Assembly (NCBI GenBank): GCA_016271365.2
Contig: CM057453.1
Span: forward strand, 1,092,854,001 to 1,092,918,000
Length of the DNA stretch: 64,000 bases
Reading direction: 5' to 3'
From: Neoceratodus forsteri
Taxonomy: Eukaryota; Chordata; Ceratodontiformes; Ceratodontidae
The notes under the pieces were generated by a model, which saw nothing but the letters and a program-made list of their open reading frames with translations, made no database searches and had not been told where the DNA came from. This document shows, piece by piece, positions 1 through 10,748 of this stretch. The position numbers and the translations under genes were made by a program. Position 1 is the first letter of the stretch; each line of letters opens with the position of its first letter.

Positions 1-189
1 CAACAACAACTGCTGGACAGGGCACAATTATGTATAACACTTAACCGTGTGGCAAGGAGGGAGGAGTAAGATCCCAAGAGAGGTCAAAACAGGGTGAAGA
101 CCTAGGGAAAAATAAGCAAGTTAGTGAAAGGAGACTAAAAACAAAGAATGGTTTATTCCATTTATTTATAAATTTTAACATGACAGTCT

Positions 190-310
190 CTTGAGCAAAA
201 TCTCTTGAAGGTAGACATCACCAAAATAGTCACAGCGTAATGGTCTGAAAGCATAAACACTGTTTTGTAACATCTGTGTTGGTCCAATAAAAGGTATCAC
301 ACCACCATTT
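190..310 (-). repeat. Interspersed repeat fragment, family also at 58225-58395
   Basis: Read on the minus strand, this carries the block GATACCTTTTATTGGACCAA followed by a GATGTTACAAAA-like stretch. The same blocks occur in the same order on the plus strand near 58285-58325. Two diverged copies in opposite orientation indicate an interspersed repeat. I cannot assign its class. Confidence 0.6.
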
Positions 311-875
311 ACTTCTGGATCTACCTCAAGTAAACAACTTCAATCCTTTATTGGTCAATGATGTGCTGAATATGAAATACAGAGCATGGGTGCCATTTGT
401 ATTCAGTCATACAAAATGAGATGACAGCAGCTTGTTTTATGGTGTGTCCTGGGGGATGTTAGATGCATATTTTGCAGAAAATTGCAGTGTATGGTTTTAA
501 CCCTATTTCTGTGTAAAATGAGTTCTGGTTCATTTTGCTGTATAACATGCAAGTCAGTCATAATGATTCCCACTGACTGGTCTATTCTCTGTTTAAATAC
601 AGCCGTACCTGTAGATCTGGCATCTGGGAGCACTAGGTTTGACCAACCAATATAGCATCACTTCCATTCTAGCACCCAATTATTTTTGTTTAGTTAACAG
701 ATCAGCCACACTAGGCTGAAGACCTATTGACATGTGCCATCAAAACAAATGGGTCATGCTGGCTGACGAGCTTATAAATACTGCCAGTTTATGTACAAAT
801 ATTTGCATGGCTGAAACTGATTAAAATCTTCCAGTTAAAAACAAAGCATCGCATTTACTAAGATTGTGCAAGTAA

Positions 876-1055
876 CTGAAGTGGTGACCAGAGCATTCGT
901 GGGAAGATTTGGTGGCCACCAGGGCCTGGTGGAGGCTTGCACAGGCATACCAGCCTGAAGTGGTGACCAGAGCATTCGTGGGATGATTTGGTGGCCCCCA
1001 GGGCTTGGTGGAGGCTTGCACAGGCTTACCAGCCTGAAGTGGTGACCAGAGCATC
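876..1055. repeat. 79-bp minisatellite, about 2.3 copies
   Basis: The block beginning CTGAAGTGGTGACCAGAGCA starts at 876, 955 and 1034, an exact 79-bp period. Copies 1 and 2 differ at only a few positions. The third copy breaks off after about 22 bases. Confidence 0.9.
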
Positions 1056-1263
1056 AAGGATTAATTCATGGCAGAAGTATAGATGTGATGGTAAATTGGT
1101 TGGTTGGGTGAGTCTGTGGTATGCAGTAGCAACAGTACAGGAATGAATGAGCAGATGTCTTTCCTCTACTGAATTCTTTGGAACAGTGGCCCATTTCAAA
1201 TGTATCCCACCTCCATCCATCTGTTTTATACCCATATCGTTGTACAATATGGTTTACTGTCAT

Positions 1264-1325
1264 TGTATACTATGATTCATTAATAAATACACTTTACAAT
1301 GTACACTGTGATTCATTAATAAATA
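1264..1325. repeat. Short A/T-rich direct duplication
   Basis: TGATTCATTAATAAATA occurs at 1273-1289 and again at 1309-1325, a 36-bp period, with related flanks. It is a local tandem duplication with no further signal. Confidence 0.75.
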
Positions 1326-2169
1326 AGCTATATAAACATAATGGCTCTGTGTCATTATTTCCAGCCTCAGAAGTTTACCTTGTCGCTGGTGGTTGGCTTA
1401 ACTGCTAACTTCTACCCTGAAGTTAGTGGAACCAAAACTCCTAACTCATTAGTGTGAAGACTGCATGCTTGGGACTGGCGACATTACTATGGCATCTCTG
1501 TTTCACCTGGACAGCAAACTGTAACAGATTAAGGAATGTGTGGTTCAAACGTCATGTGGAGCTATTGGAGGGAATGGGTTGACAGCTGCTTTCTTAATAT
1601 AGCTATACACTTGAGCAGACTTAGACTGGGTGGTCTATTGTTGCTGGCACCTTCATATGTCGTTGCATAAATATTCCTATATGGGACTGCATTCTTAACG
1701 TTATGATGTGTGTACATGATTTATTGTATTTTTGTATGGCTAAAACTAGGGTCGAGAAAGTGCCCTTTTTACACTCACAAGTGCCCCTCTGAGCCTCCGC
1801 CCCCTCAGTTTTTACCATCTTCCGGCACCTATGATCTCTAGCGCGTGTCTAGGACAGTACAAGTTACTTCTGGTAGGTTTATCTGTGGCTGCCTCATGCT
1901 CCACTAGTGACGTAACCAATCACCTTTTTTGGGAATTGCAAACAGAATACTGTCTAATTTATTTTGGTTGCCACTTTCTGTCTAATGTTCACTAGAAGGG
2001 TTATTGATCCTGCTTTGGGCTTATTTACTGCGGTCATAAATTGGACCAAAAGATCTTTTTTATTGCTCTACCTGCCTCCCAGGTTTCTGGTACTGCTTTG
2101 AACCTGACTAAAGAGTGTGACTCTGTGGAGAGTTATTCTTTAAAGAGTGGAAATGAAAATAATCCATGA

Positions 2170-2290
2170 CAGGGTGTGTTTTGTACTGGGATAACTGCAC
2201 ACCTTGGTTGGATTGAAGCATGAGACCGAAGCTAAGTGCTTTTACCACCCCACAAAAGGGCCATTATCCCAGCAAAAAGAACACACCCTG
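2170..2290. mobile_element. About 120-bp foldback, possible MITE or hairpin
   Basis: The left arm (2170-2194, starting CAGGGTGTGTT and ending TGGGATAA) is the imperfect reverse complement of the right arm (2264-2290, ending AACACACCCTG). The loop is about 70 bp. The flanking 8-mers do not match, so no target duplication is visible. It could be a tiny non-autonomous DNA transposon or a transcribed hairpin. No family is recognised. Confidence 0.55.
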
Positions 2291-2574
2291 GAGTGCTTGA
2301 TTGCGATTATGAAATGGGTCTATAAGAATTAGTTAAAAAAATAATAAAAAATATTTGTACTTTAAATTAGTAAAAAATACAAAATAAAAAAAAAATTAGT
2401 TCTATTGAGCCATAATTTTGTTATTTGGTCAGCGGATAATGGATGCTACTGTTTTTGTTAATACAAGTCAACTGAAATGTATTGCTACAGCTGTGCCTAC
2501 TTAATGTAACCTGGTCAGTGAGATCTTTTTCTGGTGCTGCTGTGCTGTGATATCGGCACTGGATTATGAGCTCA

Positions 2575-5190
2575 TTAGTGACCGTACAAACAACCCAGCA
2601 GAAGAAGATCATTCATTCCTCCCTTCCTCGCCATCTGTACCCCCCATGCCCCATACTTTCCCCTTATGCTATCACAGCCTGTCTTGAAGCTGCCCACTGA
2701 CTTCATCGAGACCACATTCTCTGGCAGCACATTCCAATGGGCCACGACCCTCTCCGTGAAGAAGTGCTTCCTAACCTCCATCCTAAGCCACCCCCTTCCA
2801 GCTTTAGACTGTGTCCCCTCATGGATTGACTGCCACTTACCTTGAAAAGACCCTCCTTATCCACCCTATTTGTCCCTTTCAAGTACTTGAAGATCTCTGT
2901 CATGTCCCCTCTCTCCCTCCTCCAGGGAGTACATATTCAGGGCCCCCCAACCTCTCTTCGTATGTCTAATCCTGCTGACCCGCTGTCATCTTAGTTGCCC
3001 TCCTGTAGACTGTCTCCAGTAGGTTGATATCTTTCTTAAGGTGTAGACAAGAGTATCTTACTCCATACTCTAGATGTGGCCTCAACAGCGACCCATACAA
3101 GGGCAGTATAACCTCCTTCCACCTACTACTAATTCCTCTGGCTATATATCCCAGCATCTTATTTGACCTTGCTGCTGCTTTTTTTGCACTGCTTGGAGTG
3201 CTTCAGGTCACCAGTGATCATCACTCCCAGAGCCTTCTCCTCCTCTCTTGCTGCTTCGTGGACCCCCATCCTCAGGTAGTACTCTGTCCTTGGATTCCTG
3301 GCTCCAGTGTGAATTTGCATTTCTTGGCATTGAAGCCAAGCTGCCCAATCCCAGACCACCTCTCAAGTTTTCTGAGTTCTTCCTGCAGGTCTTAAACCCC
3401 TTCAATTGTGCCACTCTCTCAAAGAGTTTGGTGTTCACAAATAGTCAAATTTTGTCCTTAATACCATCACCAATATCATTGATGAATATCTTGAACAACA
3501 CTGGTCCCAGCACCGAGCCCTGCAGGACCCCACTGGTGACTTCCTTGGTGCTAGATAACTCTTCCCCACTCCCCCACCACCCTCTGGGTCCTGTTCCTCA
3601 GCCAGCTTTCTACCCACCTGGTCATCTTCTCCCCAGTCCTGAGATCCACCAGCTTCCTGATCAATCTCTTGTGGAGTACAGAGTTGGAGGCCTTGCTGAA
3701 GTCCAGATAAGGAATGTCCACTGCCTGCTCTCTGTTCACTGCCTAAGTTGATCCAGTCAAAGAAGTCAGTCAGATTAGTTTGACATGATCACCCTTCCAC
3801 AGACCCGTGCTGCCTCTTATCCTGGAGACCATTCTCCTCTAGATACCCTACCAACCTTTCCTTAAGTATGGTTTCCATGAGCTTGCACACAATTGAGGTC
3901 AGACTGACTGGTCTGTAATTCCCCGGGTCATCCCTAGGACCTCGGTCATGGAGGGGCACAACATGTGCCATTCTCCAGTCCTGTGGTACCATGCCTTACC
4001 CCAGTAAACTATTGACCAGGCCCACCAGCTGCCCCGCAAGTTGCCTTGCCAGCTCCCTCAGTACCCTTGAGTGTATGCTGTCTGGGCCTGGTGATTTGTC
4101 CACCTTCAGTGCTAACAGCCCCTTCCTCACTCTATCTTCCTCTGTCACCACATTCATGCTTCATTCCAACCCCCTTTGCTTCCCTTCTTCCCCCCATAGG
4201 CACTGGTCTTTTCCCTGGTGAAGACAGAGAAGAAGTATTCGTTCAACACCTCAGCCTTTCTCCTGTTCTCCTCCACCAATTCTTTCCCTCTCCTAAGCCT
4301 AACAGTCCTGTGCTTATTGTCCCTTTTTTCACTTATGTAGCGAAGGAAGGCCTTCTTCTACTTTTTGATTCCCTCAGCCATCTGTAGTTCTTTTTGTGCC
4401 TTAGCTTGTCACACTACCTTGCTTGCCACCTTGGTTAACCTTAGGTAGTTTTCTCTATCCACCTCTCTCTGTCTTTCTGTATCTCTTGTAGGCTAATCTC
4501 TTGCCCCTCACCGCTTGGGCAACCTCAGAGCTGAACCAGCTGGATGCTTTGGTCCTCGAATTCTTCCCCATGGCATAAAATACTCCACTGTGGCCCCCAG
4601 TATTCTTTCTTTGATGATGGACCATTTTTAGTCCACTGCCAAATCCACCCTGATACCTGCCAGGTGCCTCTTTAGCACCTCGCCCATCCTCCTGAAGTCC
4701 GCCCTCTTGAAATCCAGGATTTTGGTCTTAGTGGAGATGCTTTCCCTGCCCATCTCCAACTTGAACCACACTGTGTGACGGTCACTTTCACGTAGGGGCT
4801 CCTTGACCATTTCTCTTGTACATGCTCCCCATTTGTGAGAACTAGATCAAGGATTGCCCCTTCCCTGGTGGGCTGTGTGATGCCCTGAGTCAGGAACCCA
4901 CTCTGCAGTGCTTCTAGGATCACGTGACTCCTGACACAGGATGTGGATGGTATGCGCCAGTCCACCTTAGGCAGTTTTAAAGTCCCCAACCACTACCACC
5001 TCTCCTTTCCCTGCAGCTTCCAACAGTTGCAAACTTAGCTCCCTGCCCCTTTCCTCTTCTTGGTTGGGTGGTCCGTAGACCAACCCCAACCTACCTTTCT
5101 CCCTCTGTTGGACTGTAACTGAATCCACAGTGTTTTCACACACCCCTTCTGACTCCTCCTTTGTGCATGTTTTGACTTCCGTGGGGTCCT
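2575..5190 (-). mobile_element. CR1-type LINE, 5'-truncated and degenerate
   Basis: Read on the minus strand from about 5190 to 2575, translated fragments follow the order of CR1 ORF2. The end of the endonuclease comes first (PTREGAILDLVLTN-like, about 4900). The RT finger block follows (PGNYRPVSLTSIVCKLMETI, 3795-3930), then the palm (YLDFSKASNSVLHKRLI, about 3650-3720). The C-terminal block (PLYGSLLRPHLEYGVRYS, about 3060-3120) and a CR1-like 3' UTR to about 2575 complete it. There are many stops and frameshifts. The endonuclease start and ORF1 are missing, as is usual for target-primed insertions. It is non-functional. It ends less than 300 bp upstream of the host exon at 5457. Confidence 0.9.
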
Positions 5191-5456
5191 AGCTCCTCTG
5201 TCCCTAAGACCAAAGATTGAGGCTCAATGGAGGAGATACTTTAGAAGATCAAGATGTACTGGTAAGTAACTTTCTTTTCTTTTTAAATAAAACTGTTTCA
5301 GTAGCCTTAACCCTACAGCAATACTAAATCCTGTAGCATGTACTGCCCTTTTACCAGAAGCAACCGTTGTGAAAAGTGGCCCCTGCTTTAAATAATTTTC
5401 TGACTGACTAGTGTGATGTCGTCCTAAAGTATTGTATTCTTCACTTCTTCATACAG

Positions 5457-5588
5457 CGTGGAGAGGTACATCATAGGAGGAGCATCACCGCCAATTTATC
5501 AGTCACTACAAGTGGACCATACTTCTACATCTAGAGATGGAGGCAAGTCTTTGGGTCCAACAGTTGAAGTTGACGTGACTGCTGAGAG
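5457..5588 (+). CDS. Internal exon of an unidentified host gene
   Basis: This 132-bp segment has a pyrimidine-rich tract and ATACAG acceptor ending at 5456, and a GAG|GTGACT donor at 5589. Only one frame is open: one base completing a codon, 43 full codons, then two bases. It encodes a peptide containing ERYIIGGASPPIYQSLQ and a Thr/Ser/Gly-rich centre, ending in TVEVDVTAE. Both exon boundaries are phase 2, like the exon at 41447, and joining the two gives an AGC serine codon at the junction. It lies in a repeat-free island between two CR1 copies, which fits purifying selection against insertion. I do not recognise the protein, and no domain can be named from 43 residues. A chance open frame with splice sites is the alternative, but less likely. 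Confidence 0.72.
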
Positions 5589-5734
5589 GTGACTATAGAG
5601 GTTGTGATTCATTACATCATATATTTTCTTCCTCCTTCAGCATATTTTATCTTGGACAACAAGCCAGATTTTAAACTTTTTGCATCACCACACAATGAAA
5701 AAAGGCCACTTTTTTGCTCACTTGCTCCAGGGTG

Positions 5735-6300
5735 TGAAGTCCACTGTATAGATCATTGGTGAGACCCTGCCCTGGAGTACTATGTCCAGTTCTGGAGACC
5801 ACATCTCAGGAAGGACATAGGGTAGAGGCTGTCCAGAGTAGTTCAACTAAAATGGTGCAGGGGCTGCATCACAAGCCCTGTGAGGAGAGACTGAGGGATC
5901 CTGGAAAGGGGGGGGCATGGTAGAGACCTATAAATACCTAATGGGGGTGAATGAGGTATAGAAGGGGGTATTTTTCAGAGGAGAAGGTGCACAAGAACAC
6001 GGGGGCATGCAATTAAGCTGTAAGGGGGAAATTAGGAGGGATATGAGGAAGTACTTCTTAACTGAAATAGTGGTAGATGCCTACAACAGTCTCCAGCTGA
6101 GGTACTGAGGGCAAAAACAATGGCAGGCTTCAAGCATGCATGGGGTAAGCACAAAAGAATCTTGGTAGGAGAGCAGGGGGAGGAAGCTGGAGATCAGGTG
6201 GGGTCTGAGATGACAGTATAGGCAGGGAAAATGGGTAGACTGGGTGGGCCAAGTGGCCCATATCTACTGACAGATTCTGTTTTTCTGTGTTTCATTTCTA
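5735..6300 (+). mobile_element. CR1 3' end fragment
   Basis: The plus strand carries the last part of CR1 ORF2 and its 3' UTR: a GEP-like SLVRPxLEY block, a TKMVQG-like block, a GxxRRDMRKYFLTE-like block near 6030-6060, and the typical tail through CTGTTTTTCTGTGTTTC at about 6295. It is strongly truncated and frame-broken, and it begins only about 145 bp after the host exon. Confidence 0.85.
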
Positions 6301-8984
6301 AGACCCTAACCAACATTTTAAAAAAAAGTCAGTGCTCATCAGACTTTGGTGTCCTACATCTGACAATATGCATGCAAAATGTTTAGCCTTGGGAGGCTTA
6401 AAAAAATTTACAATTATTATTTTTATGTCTACTTGCATGCATGCTTGAAGAAAGCATATTGTTACAATAATGGATTTCTGAGGTGTGTCACTGTCGGGTC
6501 CAGTGCACCTCTGGTTGCAGGGGGCACAACAGTGACAGGCCAGTGATCAAAGAGGCTGATCATGATAGTATTCTCTGCTTGTTGGGCAGAAACTTTGTGT
6601 AGTTGAAAGAAGTGAACCTCTCCTTTGACAAAGCAGCTCAATTGTTTTCTCCCTCCTTGTGCTGGTCGCAGGGCTCACAATAGCTAAGATCTCCTTCCTG
6701 TGTTAGCAGGTAGGCAAGAAGACTTGAGTCGAAATGGCCCAAAATCCTCTCCTCCACCACATGGATCCCACCAGTCTACTTCCTTCCTTCCTTTCAAGTG
6801 GCAGGTACCTCGAAGCAGCGCTTGGTCACTCCGTGACAATAGAGTTGATTGTTTTCGGTCAGAAGTTTTCTTTTTCTTTTTTGGACTGCAGACATCCTCT
6901 ACTAGTGCAGGGGCAGAACAACTCTGATCATCCTCCCCACACTACGCCGTGGTTTGTTTTGGTCATTGGGGCTCCCAGGTTCAGCCATGCTGCTGTACAT
7001 CCTGCCACCCCCCCAACCCTCCATCCACAGTTCCAGCAGCAAAGGACAGGCAACAGAAGGACCAGAGAAAAAATCCACCAGTTTCATTTGTCGGAGTACT
7101 GGACACCTGCAATAGAAGCAGTACACAAGGGGATCCAATTCATTGCCACTGGATCCACAGTGGAAGCTGCAACCCAGTTTCATTGCTGGAGAAGACGACA
7201 GAAGCTGCAGTCAGTGTTAGCTGCTTCTACAGCCAGGAGTGTTCTTGCAGGGGCTGCCAGACAATCCTTGGAGCCAAAAGGACTGCAGTGAGTACCAGCC
7301 ATGCGACCGACATTGGTGGGGGGGCACAGATGACATTGAGGGAGTAAAGACTGCCACTAGACCTTCAAAGTGTGCAAAAATCGTGCTGACAGCCATTTTG
7401 AAACAGCGCTCCCGATAGTTCTACTGCACATTTCCTCCCCTTTTTTCCAGACACTCTGGGATATCCTGCAGGACTTCTACAGCCCTCATAAGCAGATACT
7501 CAGTGCCCTTGCAAGACTGCCTTAGCTCCAGACACTTAGCGGAGTTTGTCCTACCAACCTGACAAGTCAGTCCGTTTTCCCAGCTTCTGACACTTTGGGG
7601 AAATGCTGACTGTCATTCTGAGAGAAGCTGGGCTAGTTGGCTTCTCTTGAGCTGCTACAATAAAGTCAGTTTGCCATATTCTTCTGTACGCGACCGACCT
7701 TGCGGTCACTTTCAAGATAGAGACCCTGCCGTCCATCATCCAAGAAATCCATCAGGGAAGCATGAGTGCTGTGATTTGAAACTGATTTGTGCACCCACAC
7801 AATAATTGAGCAATGCACAGCTGATCACAGATCACAGCGCTTTTTCTTCCCCCTCAAGCAAACAAAGCATGGTATCGATATCATGCACGCTGTGCCCATG
7901 AAGTTCGCGGAAAAAATATAATGAAATTCCATACATGTGTAAAAGAATTTGATATTAGCTGAAAAATATCACTTTCACTAGTGATATATTCCTTTTTTTA
8001 TTTTTTTTTACGAATGTTCAGAGTGCAGTTCCTTAAAAAAAAAAAAAAGCGGAGTGGTGCAATTACATGAACAGAGCATTAATAAATGTCAAACAATTTC
8101 TGACTGCACATTAACATATTTAACAAACCACTGCTGCTTGTACCGTAAGTGCCAGCATGTATTTGTATGCAGAGCAGATATCAATGGTTGTGTGGTAGAA
8201 AGAGACTGTTGTATGTCAATTTCATCAAGGAAAATGTGTTTGAAGTTCCATTAAAAAAAAAAATCAATGACTCAGAATACCAGCAGTGACGTGTTGCTGG
8301 CTAGCTGCATCTGTCTACAAGGGTTGAATGTAATTAACAGTCTGAGAACGGCAGTCCCTTTTTGCTGTCTCTTTAGATATACTGCCAGCAGTCCAACCTG
8401 CACAGTGTGCCGCCGAGCTGTTTGAACTAACTGCAAGCCTGCAGTAAGTTGAAGGGGAATGCGATAGCCTGATCTCTCTTTGTCAGGCAAACTTTTTCCC
8501 CTGATCAGGGGATTAGAATTGGGACAGATGTTATTAAATTAGAGAAAATAGATGGGATACTGCTGTCAGCTTTGTGGTACCATTTGACAGCTGACAGTAG
8601 CAAGAGCCTAGCAGACACAACATCCAGGTGCTTGCAATATGGATGTCACTCCATGAATGATGTCAGGATCAGTCATGAACACCGGTTTATTTTTAAAAGT
8701 AAAAGCAGTGTTCTGAACCCGGAAATGAACCGGATGTGAGCATGGAGCTAGAAAATAGTGCACGGGAAGGGGAGGGGTGAACAGCACTGTAGTGAATGGC
8801 CAGGACCATATATGCTTTGATTGCACTGTAGAAGAACACAGTCTAGGTATCCGGTCATGTGCTTCCAAAGCCCTTTCTTCTGTTATGTAATAACAGTATG
8901 TCATCATGGCTCCACCCATACAGCTGTAAAAACGGAAAGCAGGCAGTGGACAATGTAGCAACAGTGGACTCTCAAAAGTCAATA
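6301..8984. other. Unassigned sequence between CR1 fragments
   Basis: No exon, known element or long repeat is recognised. A 185-codon open frame at 6734-7291 has no recognisable domain and a Pro/His/Gln-rich composition, and I do not treat it as a gene. A pure A run at 8035-8048 and an A run near 8252 may mark old retroposon ends. I see nothing else. Confidence 0.45.
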
Positions 8985-10044
8985 GGCTCTTTAGAGGAGA
9001 GAGGAGGGGCATGTGGCAGGTGATATATACAAACGCAAGTAGCTTAGAGGATAAAATGGATGAACTGCATATGAAAATGGTTTTGGAACATTTAGATATA
9101 GTGGCAGTAACAAAAATGCAGGCTAATCAGAACAATAGCTGGGACCTAAATGTCCTTGACAGTAGTTTAGTTGGGAGGGAGACAGTCAAGGGAAGGATGG
9201 GGCAGTGTATGACAAAGAAATTGAGAATCTCAGAGGACAGCATTGTCTCAGTGACTAAGTGTTAAGTGAGTAACTGTGGCTCCATATGGCAGATAATGGG
9301 GGGAATGAAGAGGTGTAATCTGTAGGCCACCAAGCCAATTAACAAATGAAGACAGGGAGCTGGAAACGGAAATTAGGACAGCACATCAGGGACGAACTCT
9401 ACTCATTGGCATTTTCAGTCTCTCAGACACAGACTGGGACATGCCAGAAACAAGCAAAAAAAGCTGGAAGTGTACAGTGGTAATGGAGGACTTCTTTTAT
9501 ACCCAGTGGGTGCAGGAGACAACTGGGGGAGGAAACTTTGGAGTTGTTAAGGTCCAATGAAGATATTTTCAGGCATATTTCAACTAAGGGCCCAGTAAGA
9601 CAGAGTGACCACAACATTATTGAATTCAGCATTGTACTGGATTCTCCGTAGCTGAAATGTAGGACTGTGGTCCCTAACTTTAGGAATGCAGGCTTCAGTA
9701 AAACGATGGAATTATTTGAAAATCAGCTGAAGGGCATAGACAAAATTGAGAGTGGGGATGGAAAAAATGTTGGTAGAAATAAAAGGGTCAATAATGGAAG
9801 CCACCTAAGAGTACAAAAAAACTGTCAGTGAGGCAAAGAAGCAGAGGAAACCTCTGGCTAAACATGGAGGTGAGATATGCAGTCCTGGACAAGTGAAGAG
9901 CATTTAGGGTATAAATTGGGGAGCAGAGTGAGGCCAGCAGGGCAGTGTGTAAGGAATATCAGGGAAATCATTAGAAAGGCAAAAGCAGTCACACAACAAA
10001 GGATAGCAGACTGGGTCAAGAATACTAATAAAACTTTTTCATAC
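8985..10044 (+). mobile_element. CR1 LINE, first segment (endonuclease to linker)
   Basis: This begins with a CR1 endonuclease start: TNASSLEDKMDEL then LEHLDIVAVTKMQ at 9030-9120. A phage-like LINE linker follows, with a PLWLNMEVRYAV-like block near 9850 and NTNKTFSYTR near 10020-10050. The element is interrupted there and resumes at 16328 with FFSYVREND, the continuation expected in CR1. The key endonuclease W in TETW is degraded (TKMQ) and stops are frequent. The intervening 6.3 kb is an inverted SINE pair plus DIRS-A. Confidence 0.85.
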
Positions 10045-10312
10045 ACAAGGGTGCAGTGGGTACATATATGGAACCCAAACAAACAGAAGAGAGAAATAAA
10101 TTAACGCCTTAGTTGGGATTTGAATGTAGGCCACCTGGAACACCATTCTGGATGCACTACCATCTGCACCACGGTAACTGGAAACCTAGGACTCTCAGAA
10201 GCACCTTTCTTACTTTAATGTACAACCTGATGCTGCATGGATAATTATCTTTGCATGCACAAGGATGTGATGTGCATGTATATGAAACTCAAACAAACAG
10301 AAAAGAGAAAGG
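10044..10312. repeat. Direct repeat modules flanking a SINE
   Basis: The segment 10044-10100 recurs at 10257-10312 as a diverged direct copy, each with a CAAACAAACAGA core followed by AGAGAAA. The two modules are 214 bp apart and enclose the minus-strand SINE at 10105-10192. They may be part of a SINE body or old target duplications. A GGGA-rich run follows at about 10311-10334. Confidence 0.6.
10105..10192 (-). mobile_element. tRNA-derived SINE head, minus strand
   Basis: On the minus strand a box-A-like motif (TGGTGCAGATGGTAGTGC, at about 10153-10171) is followed 25 bp later by a box-B-like motif (ACATTCAAATCCCA, about 10114-10128). This is the internal RNA polymerase III promoter layout of tRNA-derived SINEs. 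The same head recurs on the plus strand at 10367-10457, so the two form an inverted pair. Confidence 0.75.
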
Positions 10313-10366
10313 AAGGGAGGGAGGGAGGGAGGGCCTTAGCTGGAGTAAGGTGCGCCTGGGAGTCCA

Positions 10367-10457
10367 AGGTTTCCAGCCTGCCTTGGTGGCACAGCTGGTA
10401 GTGCAACTGGAATGGTATGTCAGGAAACCTAAGTTCACATCCCAGCTAAGTTACTTT
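10367..10457 (+). mobile_element. tRNA-derived SINE head, plus strand
   Basis: Box A (TGGCACAGCTGGTAGTGC, 10386-10403) and box B (AGTTCACATCCC, 10431-10443) are correctly spaced for a tRNA-type promoter. The sequence aligns to the reverse complement of 10105-10192. It ends in a T-rich/A-rich tail directly against the left terminus of DIRS-A. Confidence 0.75.
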
Positions 10458-10474
10458 CTTTTGAATTATAAAAC

Positions 10475-10645
10475 TTTCTAGAATCGTGGATATGTTGTTC
10501 ATCCACACTTATTGGCATGTCCCTTTCCCCTTTAAGAATCGCTGGAAGTCTTCAAGGTGGCTCCTTCCACCCACCCAAGTGGTATAACCCTTGGCTCAGC
10601 CCCATGACGCCAGATCTTCCTTTCCGCTGGAAGATTCAGGTTGCC
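10475..10645 (+). repeat. DIRS-A left inverted terminal repeat
   Basis: Inverted match to 16133-16326, sharing blocks such as GTTCATCCACACTTATTGGC and GGTATAACCC in mirror order. Both arms can be read as the same short peptide starting MSLSPLRIAGSLQ, at 10517 plus and 16257 minus, which independently confirms the inversion. The ITR supplies ends that pair with the internal complementary region. Confidence 0.92.
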
Positions 10646-10748
10646 TCCTTCATGCTCCCGCATTTTGTAGGACCTAGCTTCAAAACCTTCAGTTATTCCA
10701 AAAATTCATCTAGTTCAAATTAGCGATCGTGACTACTTATCTTCAATT

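Larger units (their letters stand above)
1..2160. other. Unassigned intronic or intergenic sequence
   Basis: No coding exon or full element is recognisable here. All open frames are short and uninformative. The stretch holds a repeat fragment at 190-310, a 79-bp minisatellite at 876-1055 and a small A/T-rich duplication at 1264-1325, listed separately. The rest is unique-looking A/T-rich sequence. If the exon at 5457 belongs to a plus-strand gene, this is probably its upstream intron. Confidence 0.5.

Noticed and set aside
3248..3751. Plus-strand 167-codon open frame
   Set aside because: It is antisense to CR1 RT (minus strand). The composition is Pro/Ser/Leu-rich shadow sequence.
5190..5290. 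Possible small exon ending in a GTAAGT donor near 5260
   Set aside because: No good acceptor and no convincing frame. The sequence also resembles DIRS end motifs, so it is more likely repeat debris.
6734..7291. 185-codon plus-strand open frame
   Set aside because: No recognisable domain, no splice or element context, and competing long frames overlap it.
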